The translations under genes were made by a program, and so were the position numbers. From Nomia melanderi (lineage: Eukaryota; Arthropoda; Insecta; Hymenoptera; Halictidae), in contig NW_027475138.1 of the NCBI RefSeq assembly GCF_051020985.1, forward strand, positions 3,968,001 to 4,032,000: 64,000 nucleotides of DNA, given 5' to 3'. Shown in pieces: positions 25,829 through 39,269 of the stretch. Numbering within the stretch: the stretch's first letter is position 1; each line of letters starts with the position of its first letter. The notes beneath the pieces are model-generated. The model made no database searches and was not told where the DNA came from. It saw only the letters and a program-made list of their open reading frames with translations.

Positions 25829-27550
25829 ACTCAGGGTCAGTGAAAAATCCAATATATATCTGGTGATATCTCGGCTGCTATTACAGATAGCGCAATAAAT
25901 CAAAGTGAATTATCTGCAGGAGGCCCTGGCGCATGAATCTGTGCAACGGGAACGACCTCGGACCACCAGGGGCCAAGAAAACCGCAGTCTCATAGGGCCG
26001 GACACTCAGGGTCAGTGAAAAATCCAATATATATCTGGTGATATCTCGGGTGCTATTAGAGATAGCGCAATAAACCAAAGTGAATTATCTGCGGGAGGCC
26101 CTGGCGCATGAATCTGTGCAGCGGGAACGACCTCGGAACACCAGGGGCCGAGAAAACTACCGTCTCATGGGGCCGGTCACTCAGGGTCAGTGAAAAATCC
26201 AATATATATCTGCTGATATCTCGGGTGCTATTAGAGATAGCGCAATAAACCAAAGTGAATTATCTGCAGGAGGTCCTGGTGCATGAATCTGTGCAGCGGG
26301 AACGACCTCGGGCCACCAGGGGCTGAGAAAACGACCGTCTCATGGGGCCGGACACTCAGGGTCAGTGAAAAATCCAATATATATCTGGTGATATCTCGGG
26401 TGCTATTACAGATAGCGCAATAAATCAAAGTGCATTGTCTGTAGGAGGCCCTGGCGCATGAATCTGTGCAGCGGGAACGACCTCGGACCATCAGGGGCCG
26501 AAAAAACCACAGTCTCATGGGGCCGGACACTCATGGTCAGGGTAAAATCCAATATATATCTGGTGATATCTCGGGTGCTATTACAGATAGCGCAATACAT
26601 CAAAGTGCATTGTCTGTAGGAGGCCCTGGCACATGAATCTGTGCAGCGGGAACGACCTCGGACCACCATGGGCCGAGAAAACGACTGTCTCATGGGGCCG
26701 GACACTCAGGGACAGGGGAAAATCCAATATATATCTGGTGATATCTCGGGTGCTATTACAGATAGCGCAATAAATCAAAGTGCATTGTCTGTAGGAGGCC
26801 CTGGCGCATGAATCTGTGCAGCGGGAACGACCTCGGACCACCAGGGGCCGAGAAAACCACAGTCTCATGGGGCCGGACACTCAGGGACAGGGAAAAATCA
26901 AAAATATATCTGCTGATATCTCGGGTGCTATTGCAGATAGCGCAATAAATCAAAGAGCATTGTCTGCAGGAGGCCCTTGCGAATGAATCTGTTCAGCGGG
27001 AACGACCTCGGATCACCAGGGGCCGAGAAAACTACCGATACATGGGGCCGGACACTCAGGGTCGAGGAAAAATCCAATATATATCTGGTGATATCTCGGG
27101 TGCTATTAGAGATAGCGCGATAAATCAAAGTGAATTATCTGCAGGAGGCCCTGGCGCATGCATCTGTGCAGCGGGAACGACCTCGGACCACCAGGGGCCG
27201 AGAAAACCACCGTCTCATGGGGCCGGACGCTCAGGGTCGGGGAAAAATCAAATATATATCTGGCGATATCTCGGGTGCTATTACAGATAGCGCAATAAAT
27301 CAAAGTGCCTTATCTGTAGGAGGGCCTAGCGCATGAATCTGTGCAGCGGGATCGACCTCGGACCACCAGGGGCCGAGAAAACCACCGACACATGGGGCGG
27401 AGACTCAGGGTCGGGGAAAAATCCAATATATATCTGGTGATATCTCGGGTGCTATTACAGATAGCGCGATAAATCAAAGTGCATTGTCTGTAGGAGGCAC
27501 AGGCGAATGAGTCTGTGCAGCAGGAACGACCTCGAACCACCAGGGGCCGA

Positions 27551-27604
27551 GAAAATTACAGATATTCGGAATCCGTCACCCAAGGTCATGTGAAAATCCA
27601 GCAT
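27551..27604 (+). repeat. Divergent anchor monomer core, occurrence 3
   Basis: Copy of occurrence 2 carried by the right half of the 5,247-bp duplication. I see no difference from it. Confidence 0.9.
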
Positions 27605-29041
27605 ATATCTGGTGATATTTCGGGTGCTATTATAGATAGCGCAATAAACCAAAGTGAATTATCTGCAGGAGGCCCTGGCGCATGAATCTGTGCAGCGGGA
27701 ACGTCCTCGGACCTCCAGGGGCCGAGACAACCACCGTCTCATGGGGCCGGACACTCAGGGTCAGGGTAAAATCCAATATATATCTGGTGATATCTCGGGT
27801 GCTATTACAGATAGCGCAATAAATCAATGTGCATTGTCTGTAGGAGGCCCTGGCGCATGAATCTGTGCGGCGGGAACGACCTCGGACCACCAGGGGCCGA
27901 AAAAACCACAGTCTCATGGGGCCGGACACTCAGGGTCAGGGGAAAATCCAATATATATCTGGTGATATCTCGGGTGCTATTACAGATAGCGCAATAAATC
28001 AAAGTGCCTTATCTGTAGGAGGGCCTAGCGCATGAATCTGTGCAGCGGGATCGACCTCGGACCACCAGGGGCCGAGAAAACCACCGACACATGGGGCGGA
28101 GACTCAGGGTCGGGGAAAAATCCAATATATATCTGGTGATATCTCGGGTGCTATTACAGATAGCGCGATAAATCAAAGTGCATTGTCTGTAGGCGGCCCT
28201 GGCGCATGAATCTGTGCAGCGGGAACGACCTCGGACCACCAGGGGCCGAGAAAACCACCGTCTCATGGGGACGGACACTCAGGGTCTGGCGAAAATCCAC
28301 TATATATCTGGTGATATCTCGGGTGCTATTTGAGATAGCGCAATAAAACAAACTGCATTGTCTGTAGGAGGCCCTGGCGCATGAATCTGTGCAGCGGGAG
28401 CGACCTCTGACCACAAGGGGCCGAGAAAACCACCGTCTCATGGGGCCGGACACTCAGGGTCGAGTAAAAATCCAATATATATCTGGTGATATCTCGGGTG
28501 CTATTACAGATAGCGCAATAAATCAAAGTGCATTGTCTGTAGGAGGCCCCGGCGCATGAATCTGTGCAGCGGGAACGACCTCGGACGACCAGGGGCCCTG
28601 AAAACCACAGTCTCATGGGGCCGGATACTCAGGGTCAGGGGAAAATCCAATATATATCTGGTGATATCTCGGGTGCTATTACAGATAGCGCAATAAATCA
28701 ATGTGCGTTGTCTGTAGGAGACCCTGGTGCATGAATCTGTGCAGCGGGAACGACCTCGGGCCACCAGGGGCCGAGAAAACCACAGTCTCATGTGGCCGGA
28801 CACTCAGGGTCAGGGAAAAATCCATTATATATCTGGTGATATATCGGGTGCCATTAGAGATAGCTCGATAAATCAAAGTGCATTGTCTGCAGGAGGCCCT
28901 GACGCATGAATCTGTGCAGCGGGAACGACCTCGGACCACGAGGGGCCGATAAAACCACCGACTCATGGGGCCGGACACTCAGGGTCAGGGGAAAATCCAA
29001 TATATATCTGGTGATATCTCGGGTGCTATTACAGATAGCGC

Positions 29042-29131
29042 GATAAATCAAAGTGCATTGTCTGTAGGCGGCCCTGGCGCATGAATCTGTGCAGCGGGAA
29101 CGACCTCGGACCACCAGGGGCCGAGAAAACC
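29042..29131 (+). other. Putative gene-conversion tract (90 bp minimum)
   Basis: Against the left copy (23,795-23,884) nine substitutions are packed into 90 bp, including taggcggcc for caggaggcc, ataaatc for ataaacc, gcattgt for gaattat, cggacc for cgggcc, ggccgag for ggctgag and accacc for acgacc. All nine match the monomer exactly five units (875 bp) upstream at 28,167-28,256. The U2 equivalent near 45,655 has the left-copy state, so the patch is the derived one. The donor's tggggacgg is not carried over, so the tract ends before 29,143. Confidence 0.85.
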
Positions 29132-31086
29132 ACCGTCTCATGGGGCCGGACACTCAGGGTCAGGGGAAAATCCAATATATATCTGGTGATATCTCGGGTG
29201 CTATTACAGATAGAGCAATAAATCAAAGTGCATTGTCTGTAGGAGGCCCTGGCGCATGAATCTGTGCAGCGGGAACGACCTCGGACCATCAGGGGCCGAA
29301 AAAACCACAGTATCATGGGGCCGGACACTCATGGTCAGGGTAAAATCCAATATATATCTGGTGATATCTCGGGTGCTATTACAGATAGCGCAATAAATCA
29401 AAGTGCATTGTCTGTAGGAGGCCCTGGCACATGAATCTGTGCAGCGGGAACGACCTAGGACCACCATGGGCCGAGAAAACGACTGTCTCATGGGGCCGGA
29501 CACTCAGGGACAGAGGAAAATCCAGTATATATCCGGTGATATCTCGGGTGCTATTACAGATAGCGCAATAAATCAAAGTGCATTGTCTGTAGGAGGCCCT
29601 GGCGCATGAATCTGTGCAGCGGGAACGACCTCGGACCACCAGGGGCCGAGAAAACCACAGTCTCATGTGGCCGGACACTCAGGGTCAGGGAAAAATCCAT
29701 TATATATCTGGTGATATATCGGGTGCCATTAGAGATAGCTCGATAAATCAAAGTGCATTGTCTGCAGGAGGCCCTGACGCATGAATCTGTGCAGCGGGAA
29801 CGACCTCGGACCACCAGGGGCCGAGAAAACCACCGTCTCATGGGGCCGGGCACTCAGGGTCTGGGGAAAATCCAATATGTATCTGGTGATATCTCGGGTG
29901 CTATTAGAAATAGCGTAATAAACCAAAGTGCATTGTCTGTAGGAGGCCCTGGCGCATGAATCTGTGCAGCGGGAACGACCTCTGACCACAAGAGGCCGAG
30001 AAAACCACCGTCTCATGGGGCCGGACACTCAGGGTCGAGGAAAAATCCAATATATATCTGGTGATATCTCGGGTGCTATTAGAGATAGCGCGATAAATCA
30101 AAGTGAATTATCTGCAGGAGGCCCTGGCGCATGCATCTGTGCAGCGGGAACGACCTCGGACCACCAGGGGCCGAGAAAACCACCGTCTCATGGGGCCGGA
30201 CGCTCAGGGTCGGGGAAAAATCAAATATATATCTGGCGATATCTCGGGTGCTATTAGAGATAGCGCGATAAATCAAAGTGCATTGTCTGCAGGAGGCCCT
30301 GACGCATGAATCTGTGCAGCGGGAACGACCTCGGACCACCAGGGCCGAGAAAACCACAGTCTCATGGGGCCGAGAACTCAGGGTCAGGCAAAAATCCAAT
30401 ATATATCTGGTGATATCTCGGGTGCTATTACACGTAGCCCATTAAACCAACGCGCATTGTCTGTAGGAGGCCATGGCGCATGAATCTGTGCAGCGGGAAC
30501 GACCTCGGACCACTAGGGGCCGATAAAACCACCGTCACATGGGGCCGGACACTCAGGGTCAGGGGAAAATCCAATATATATCTGGTGATATGTCGGGTGC
30601 TATTACAGATAGCGCAATAAATCAAAGTGCATTGTCTGTAGGAGGCCCTGGCGCATGAATCTGTGCAGCGGGAACGACCTCGGACCACCAGGGGCCGAGA
30701 AAACCACAGTCTCATGGGGCCGGACACTCAGGGTCAGGGGAAAATCCAATATATATCTGGTGATATCTCGGGTGCTATTAGAGATAGCGCAATAAACCAA
30801 AGTGAATTATCTGCAGGAGGCCCTGGCGCATGAATTTGTGCAACGGGAACGACCTCGGACCACCAGGGGCCGAGAAAACCACAGTCTCATGGGGCCGGAC
30901 ACTCAGGGTCAGGGAAAAATCCATTATATATCTGGTGATATATCGGGTGCCATTAGAGATAGCGCGATAAATCAAAGTGCATTGTCTGCAGGAGGCCCTG
31001 ACGCATGAATCTGTGCAGCGGAAACGACCTCGGACCACCAGGGGCCGAGAAAACGACCGTCTCATGGGGCCGGACACTCAGGGTCA

Positions 31087-33455
31087 CTGAAAAATCCAAT
31101 ATATATCTGCTGATATCTCGGGTGCTATTACAGATAGCGCAATAAATCAAAGTTCATTGTCTGTAGGAGGCCCTGGCGCATGAATCTGTGCAGCGGGAAC
31201 GTCCTCAGACCTCCAGCTGCCGAGACAACGACCGTCACATGGGGCCGGACACTCAGGATTAGGGTAAAATCCAATATATATCTGGTGATATCTCGGGTGC
31301 TATTACAGATAGCGCAATAAATCAAAGTGCATTGTCTGTAGGAGGCCCTGGCGCATGAATCTGTGCAGCGGGAACGACCTGGGACCACCAGGGGTCGAGA
31401 AAACGACCGTCTCATGGGGCCGGGCACTCAGGGTCAGTGAAAAATCCAATATATATCTGCTGATATCTCGGGTGCTGTTACAGATAATGCAATAAATCAA
31501 AGTGCATTGTCTGTAGGAGGCCCTGGCGCATGAATCTGTGCAGCGGGAACGACCTCGGACCACCAGGGGCCGAAAAAACCACAGTCTCATGGGGCCGGAC
31601 ACTCAGTGTCAGGGTAAAATCCAATATATATCTGGTGATATCTCGGGTGCTATTACAGATAGGGCAATAAATCAAAGTGCATTGTCTGTAGGAGGCCCTG
31701 GCGCATGAATCTGTGCAGCGGGAACGACCTCGGACCACCAGGGGCCGAGAAAACGACCGCCTCATGGGGCCGGACACTCCGGGTCAGTGAAAAATCCAAT
31801 ATATATCTGGTGATATCTCGGCTGCTATTACAGATAGCGCAATAAATCAAAGTGCATTGTCAGTAGGAGGCCCTGGCGCATGAATCTGTGCAGCGGGAAC
31901 GTCCTCAGACCTCCAGCTGCCGAGACAACGACCGTCACATGGGGCCGGACACTCAGGGTCAGGGTAAAATCCAATATATATCTGGTGATATCTCGGCTGC
32001 TATTACAGATAGCGCAATAAATCAAAGTGCATTACCTGTAGGAGGCCCTGGCGCATGAATCTGTGCTGCGGGAACGACCTCGGACCACCAGGGGCAAGAC
32101 AACCACCTTCTCATGGGGCCGGACACTCAGGGTCAGGGAAAAATCCAATATATATCTGGTGATATCTCGGCTGCTATTACAGATAGCGCAATAAATCAAA
32201 GTGCATTGTCTGTAGGAGGCCCTGTCGCATGAATCTGTGCAGCGGGAACGACCTCGGACCACCAGGGGCCGAGAAAACGACCGTCTCATGGGGCCGGACA
32301 CTCAGGGTCAGTGAAAAATCCAATATATATCTGGTGATATCTCGGCTGCTATTACAGATAGCGCAATAAATCAAAGTGAATTATCTGCAGGAGGCCCTGG
32401 CGCATGAATCTGTGCAACGGGGACGACCTCGGACCACCAGGGGCCAAGAAAACCACAGTCTCATAGGGCCGGACACTCAGGGTCAGTGAAAAATCCAATA
32501 TATATCTGGTGATATCTCGGGTGCTATTAGAGATAGCGCAATAAACCAAAGTGAATTATCTGCGGGAGGCCCTGGCGCATGAATATGTGCAGCGGGAACG
32601 ACCTCGGAACACCAGGGGCCGAGAAAACTACCGTCTCATGGGGCCGGTCACTCAGGGCCAGTGAAAAATCCAATATATATCTGCTGATATCTCGGGTGCT
32701 ATTAGAGATAGCGCAATAAACCAAAGTGAATTATCTGCAGGAGGTCCTGGTGCATGAATCTGTGCAGCGGGAACGACCTCGGACCACCAGGGGCCGAGAA
32801 AACGACCGTCTCATGGGGCCGGACACTCAGGGTCAGTGAAAAATCGAATATATATCTGGTGATATCTCGGGTGCTATTACAGATAGCGCAATAAATCAAA
32901 GTGCATTGTCTGTAGGAGGCCCTGGCGCATGAATCTGTGCAGCGGGAACGACCTCGGAACACCAGGGGCCGAGAAAATCACCGTCTCATGGGGCCGGACA
33001 CTCAGGGTCAGGGGAAAATCCAATATAGATCTGGTGATATCTCGGGTGCTATTACAGATAGCGCAATAAATCAAAGTGCATTACCTGTAGGAGGCCCTGG
33101 CGCATTAATCTGTGCTGCGGGAACGACCTCGGACCACCAGGGGCGAGACAACCACCTTCTCATGGGGCCGGACACTCAGGGTCAGGGAAAAATCCAATAT
33201 ATATCTGGTGATATCTCGGCTGCTATTACAGATAGCGCAATAAATCAAAGTGCATTGTCTGTAGGAGGCCCTGGCGCATGAATCTGTGCTGCGGGAACGA
33301 CCTCGGACCACCAGGGGCAAGACAACCACCTTCTCATGGGGCCGGACACTCAGGGTCAGGGAAAAATCCAATATATATCTGGTGATATCTCGGCTGCTAT
33401 TACAGATAGCGCAATAAATCAAAGTGCATTGTCTGTAGGAGGCCCTGTCGCATGA
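31087..33455 (+). repeat. Re-occurrence of the 19.2-21.1 kb segment
   Basis: From the end of the 5,247-bp duplication the sequence resembles the part just before that duplication, first at offset 11,892 and then at 11,718 after loss of one 174-bp monomer. It includes PvuII variants and two 174-bp monomers with ggggcgagac or ggggcaagac. About 32,140-33,290 is copied again in U2 at 47,530-48,679 (offset 15,389). Two 174-bp monomers in series keep one reverse frame open at 33,105-33,485 by arithmetic only. Confidence 0.8.
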
Positions 33456-33999
33456 ATCTGTGCAGCGGGAACGACCTCGGACCACCAGGGGCCGAGAAAA
33501 CTACAGTCTCATGCTGCCGGACACTCAGGGTCTGGGGAAAATCCAATATATATCTGGTGATATCTCGGGTCCTATTACAGATAGCGAAATAAATCAAAGT
33601 GCATTGTCTGTAGGAGGCCCTGGCGCATGAATCTGTGCAGCGGGAACGACCTCGGACCACCAGGGGCCGAGGAAACCACAGTCTCATGGGGCCGGACACT
33701 CAGGGTCAGGGAAAAATCCAATATATATCTGGTGATATCTTGGGTGCTATTAGATATAGCGCAATAAACCAAAGTGAATTATCTGCAGGAGGCCCTGGCG
33801 CATGAATCTGTGCAACGGGAACGACCTCGGACCACCAGGGGCCGAAAAATCCACAGTCTCATGGGGCCGGACACTCAGGATCAGGGAAAAATCCAATATA
33901 TATCTGGTGATATCTTGGGTGCTATTAGAGATAGCGTAATAAACCAAAGTGAATTATCTGCAGGAGGCCCTGGCGCATGAATCTGTGCAGAGGGAACGA

Positions 34000-34016
34000 T
34001 TTCGGACCACCAGGGG
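34000..34016 (+). other. CENP-B-box-like 17-mer, U2 copy
   Basis: U2 counterpart of the 8-of-9 match in U1, identical over the 17 bases. It shows that the variant predates the U1/U2 duplication. Confidence 0.4.
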
Positions 34017-37000
34017 CCGAGACAACAACCGTCTCATGGGGCCGGACACTCAGGGTCAGGGAAAAATCCAATATATATCTGGTGATATCTCGGGTTATAT
34101 TACAGATAGCACAATAAATCAACGTGCATTGTCAGTAGGAGGCCCTGGCGCATGAATCTGTGCAGAGGGAACGACCTCGGACCACCAGGGGCTGAGAAAA
34201 CCACCGTCTCATGGCGCCGGACACTCAGGGTCAGGGGAAAATCCAATATATATCTGGAGATATCTCGGGTGCTATTACAGATAGCGCAATAAATCAAAGT
34301 GAATTATCTGCAGGAGGCCCTGGCGCATGAATCTGTGCAGCGGGAACGACCTCGGACCACCAGGGTCCGAGAAAAACACCGTCTCATGGGGCCGCACACT
34401 CAGGGTCAGTGAAAAATCCAATATATATCTGGTGATATCTCGGGTGCTATTACAGATAGCGCAATAAATCAAAGTGCATTGTCTGCAGGAGGCCCTTGCG
34501 AATGAATCTGTTCAGCGGGAACGACCTCGGATCACCAGGGGCCGAGAAAACCACCGACACATGGGGCCGGACACTCAGGGTCGAGGAAAAATCCAATATA
34601 TATCTGGTGATATCTCGGGTGCTATTAGAGATAGCGCAATAAACCAAAGTGAATTATCTGCAGTAGGCCCTGGCGCATTCATCTGTGCAGCGGGAACGAC
34701 CTCGGACAACCAGGGGCCGAGAAAGCCACAGACTCATGGGGCTGGACACTCAGGGTTAGGAAAAAATCCAATATATATCTGGTGATATCTCGGGTGCTAA
34801 TAGAGATAGCGCAATAAACCAAAGTGAATTATCTGCAGGAGGCCCTGGCGCATGAATCTGTGCAGCGGGAACAACCTCGGACCACCAGGGGCCGAGAAAA
34901 CCACCGTCTCATGGGGCCGGACACTCAGGGTCAGGGAAAAATGCTATATATATCTGGTGATATGTCGGGTGCTATTACAGATAGCGCAATAAATCAAAGT
35001 GCATTGTCTGGAGGAGGCCCTGGCGCATGTATCTGGGCAGCGGGAACGACCTCGGACCACCAGGGGCCGAGAAAACCACAGTCTCATGGGGCCGGACACT
35101 CAGGGTCAGGGGAAAATCCAATATATATCTGGTGATATCTCGGGTGCTATTAGATACAGCGCAATAAACCAAAGTGAATTATCTGCAGGAGGCCCTGGCG
35201 CATGAATCTGGGCAGCGGGAACGACCTCGGACCACCAGGGGCCGAGAAAACCACAGTCTAATGGGGCCGGACACTCAGGGTCAGGGGAAAATCCAATATA
35301 TATCTGGTGATATCTCGGGTGCTATTAGAGATAGCGCAATAAACCAAAGTGAATTATCTGCAGGAGGCCCTGCCGCATGCATCTGTGCAGCGGGAACGAC
35401 CTCGGAACACCAGGGGCCGAGAAAACCACCGTCTCATGGGGCCGGACACTCTGGGTCAGCGAAAAATCCAATATATATCTGGTGATATCTCGGGTGCTAT
35501 TACAGATAGCGCAATAAATCAAAGTGCATTGTCTGGAGGAGGCCCTGGCGCATGTATCTGGGCAGCGGGAACGACCTCGGACCACCAGGGGCCGAGAAAA
35601 CCACAGTCTCATGGGGCCGGACACTCAGGGTCAGGGGAAAATCCAATATATATCTGGTGATATCTCGGGTGCTATTAGATACAGCGCAATAAACCAAAGT
35701 GAATTATCTGCAGGAGACCCTGGCGCATGAACCTGTCCAGCGGGAACGACCTCGGAACACCAGGGGCCGAGAAAACCACCGTCTCATGGGGCCGGACACT
35801 CAGGGTCAGGGGAAAATCCAATATATATCTGGTGATATCTCGGGTGCTATTACAGATAGCGCATTAAACCAAAGTGAATAATCTGCAGGAGGCCCTGGCG
35901 CATGAATCTGTGCAGCGGGAACGACCTCGGGCCACCAGGGGCTGAGAAAACGACCGTCTCATGGGGCCGGACACTCAGGGTCAGTGAAAAATCCAGTATA
36001 TATCTGGTGATATCTCGGGTGCTATTAGAGATAGCGCAATAAACCAAAGTGAATTATCTGCAGGAGGCGCTGGCGCATGAATCTGTGCAGCGGGAACGTC
36101 CTCGGACCTCCAGGGGCCGAGACAACCACAGTCTCATGGGGCCGGACACTCAGGGTCAGGGGAAAATCCAATATATATCTGGTGATATCTCGGGTGCTAT
36201 TACAGATAGCGCAATAAATCAAAGTGCATTGTCTGTAGGAGGCCCTGGCGCATGAATCTGTGCAGCGGGAACAACCTCGGACCATCAGGGGCCGAAAAAA
36301 CCACAGTCTCATGGGGCCGGACACTCATGGTCAGGGTAAAATCCAATATATATCTGGTGATATCTCGGGTGCTATTACAGATAGCGCAATACATCAAAGT
36401 GCATTGTCTGTAGGAGGCCCTGGCACATGAATCTGTGCAGCGGGAACGACCTCGGACCACCATGGGCCGAGAAAACGACTGTCTCATGGGGCCGGACACT
36501 CAGGGACAGGGGAAAATCCAATATATATCTGGTGATATCTCGGGTGCTATTAGAGATAGCGCAATAAATCAAAGTGTATTGTCTGTAGGAGGCCCTGGCG
36601 CATGAATCTGTGCAGCGGGAACGACCTCGGACCACCAGGGGCCGAGAAAACCACAGTCTCATGGGGCCGGACACTCAGGGACAGGGAAAAATCAAAAATA
36701 TATCTGCTGATATCTCGGGTGCTATTGCAGATAGCGCAATAAATCAAAGAGCATTGTCTGCAGGAGGCCCTTGCGAATGAATCTGTTCAGCGGGAACGAC
36801 CTCGGATCACCAGGGGCCGAGAAAACTACCGACACATGGGGCGGAGACTCAGGGTCGGGGAAAAATCCAATATATATCTGGTGATATCTCGGGTGCTGTT
36901 ACAGATAGCGCAATAAATCAAAGTGCCTTATCTGTAGGAGGGCCTAGCGCATGAATCTGTGCAGCGGGATCGACCTCGGACCACCAGGGGCCGAGAAAAC

Positions 37001-38045
37001 CACCGACACATGGGGCGGAGACTCAGGGTCGGGGAAAAATCCAATATATATCTGGTGATATCTCGGGTGCTATTACAGATAGCGCGATAAATCAAAGTGC
37101 ATTGTCTGTAGGCGGCCCTGGCGCATGAATCTGTGCAGCGGGAACGACCTCGGATCACCAGGGGCCGAGAAAACCACCGTCTCATGGGGACGGACACTCA
37201 GGGTCTGGCGAAAATCCACTATATATCTGGTGATATCTCGGGTGCTATTTGAGATAGCGCAATAAACCAAACTGCATTGTCTGTAGGAGGCCCTGGCGCA
37301 TGAATCTGTGCAGCGGGAGCGACCTCTGACCACAAGGGGCCGAGAAAACCACCGTCTCATGGGGCCGGACACTCAGGGTCGAGTAAAAATCCAATATATA
37401 TCTGGTGATATCTCGGGTGCTAATAGAGATAGCGCAATAAACCAAAGTGAATTATCTGCAGGAGGCCCTGGCGCATGAATCTGTGCAGCGGGAACGACCT
37501 CGGACCACCAGGGGCCGAGAAAACGACCGTCTCATGGGGCCGGACACTCAGGGTCAGTGAAAAATCCAATATATATCTGGTGATATCTCGGGTGCTATTA
37601 CAGATAGCGCAATAAATCAAAGTGCATTGTCTGTAGGAGGCCCTGGCGCATCAATCTGTGCAGCGGGAACGACCTCGGACCTCCAGGGGCCGAGAAAACC
37701 ACAGTCTCATGGGGCCGGACACTCAGGGTCAGGGGAAAATCCAGTATATATCTGGTGATATCTCGGGTGCTATTAGAGATAGCGCAATAAACCAAAGTGA
37801 ATTATCTGCAGGAGGCCCTGGCGCATGAATCTGTGCAGCGGGAACGACCTCGGACCACCAGGGGCCGAAAAAACCACAGTCTCATGGGGCCGGACACTCA
37901 TGGTCAGGGTAAAATCCAATATATATCTGGTGATATCTCGGGTGCTATTACAGATAGCGCAATAAATCAAAGTGCATTGTCTGTAGGAGGCCCCGGCGCA
38001 TGAATCTGTGCAGCGGGAACGACCTCGGACGACCAGGGGCCCTGA

Positions 38046-39205
38046 AAACCACAGTCTCATGGGGCCGGACACTCAGGGTCAGGGGAAAATCCAATATATA
38101 TCTGGTGATATCTCGGGTGCTATTACAGATAGCGCAATAAATCAATGTGCATTGTCTGTAGGAGACCCTGGTGCATGAATCTGTGCAGCGGGAACGACCT
38201 CGGGCCACCAGGGGCCGAGAAAACCACAGTCTCATGTGGCCGGACACTCAGGGTCAGGGAAAAATCCATTATATATCTGGTGATATATCGGGTGCCATTA
38301 GAGATAGCTCGATAAATCAAAGTGCATTGTCTGCAGGAGGCCCTGACGCATGAATCTGTGTAGCGGGAACGACCTCGGACCACGAGGGGCCGATAAAACC
38401 ACCGACTCATGGGGCCGGACACTCAGGGTCAGGGGAAAATCCAATATATATCTGGTGATATCTCGGGTGCTATTACAGATAGCGCAATAAACCAAAGTGA
38501 ATTATCTGCAGGAGGCCCTGGCGCATGAATCTGTGCAGCGGGAACGACCTCGGACCACCAGGGCCGAGAAAACCGCAGTCTCATGGGGCCGAGAACTCAG
38601 GGTCAGGCAAAAATCCAATATATATCTGGTGATATCTCGGGTGCTATTACACGTAGCCCATTAAACCAACGCGCATTGTCTGTAGGAGGCCATGGCGCAT
38701 GAATCTGTGCAGCGGGAACGACCTCGGACCACTAGGGGCCGATAAAACCACCGTCTCATGGGGCCGGACACTCAGGGTCAGGGGAAAATCCAATATATAT
38801 CTGGTGATATCTCGGGTGCTATTACAGATAGCGCAATAAATCAAAGTGCATTGTCTGTAGGAGGCCCTGGCGCATGAATCTGTGCAGCGGGAACGACCTC
38901 GGACCACCAGGGGCCGAGAAAACCAAAGTCTCATGGGGCCGGACACTCAGGGTCAGGGGAAAATCCAATATATATCTGGTGATATCTCGGGTGCTATTAG
39001 AGATAGCGCAATAAACCAAAGTGAATTATCTGCAGGAGGCCCTGGCGCATGAATTTGTGCAACGGGAACGACCTCGGACCACCAGGGGCCGAGAAAACCA
39101 CAGTCTCATGGGGCCGGACACTCAGGGTCAGGGAAAAATCCATTATATATCTGGTGATATATCGGGTGCCATTAGAGATAGCGCGATAAATCAAAGTGCA
39201 TTGTC
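38046..39205 (+). repeat. Block K, first copy in U2 (shortened)
   Basis: U2 counterpart of the first block K. The offset to the next copy is 1,224 bp on the left and 1,924 bp on the right, so four monomers are missing inside this copy compared with its neighbour. Confidence 0.78.
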
Positions 39206-39269
39206 TGTAGGAGGCCCTGGCGCATGAATCTGTGCAGCGGGAACGACCTCGGACCACCAGGGGCCGAGA

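Larger units (their letters stand above)
25829..31075 (+). repeat. 5,247-bp tandem duplication, right copy
   Basis: Direct duplicate of the preceding block; the match continues to 31,086. It keeps all private monomer variants of the left copy in order, including the anchor, the acgtagccca junction and single-base-short monomers. The exception is 29,042-29,131, where nine substitutions are clustered. Immediately after this copy, 31.0-32.8 kb resembles 19.1-21.1 kb (offset 11,892 then 11,718), so a larger 68-monomer periodicity may overlie it. Confidence 0.92.
9314..33455 (+). repeat. Large block U1, about 138 monomers
   Basis: This 24,142-bp stretch is followed by a second edition beginning at 33,456. 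Offsets between matching sites step as 24,142, 23,792, 22,740, 22,215, 22,040, 22,215, 22,565, 22,040, 22,035 and 21,860 from left to right. Almost every step is a whole number of monomers; the exceptions are small indels such as the 2-base atat gain near 11,155 and the +5 poly-A. U1 holds the 5,247-bp tandem duplication, which U2 has only once. The left boundary lies between 9,314 and about 9,341. Confidence 0.85.

Noticed and set aside
20582..31075. Assembly duplication artefact as the explanation of the 5,247-bp copies
   Set aside because: The 90-bp patch differs between copies, which argues for two real copies, although read-level confirmation is not available here.
33105..33485. 126-codon reverse-strand open frame
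   Set aside because: Two 174-bp monomers in a row preserve the frame by chance arithmetic; 174 is a multiple of three.
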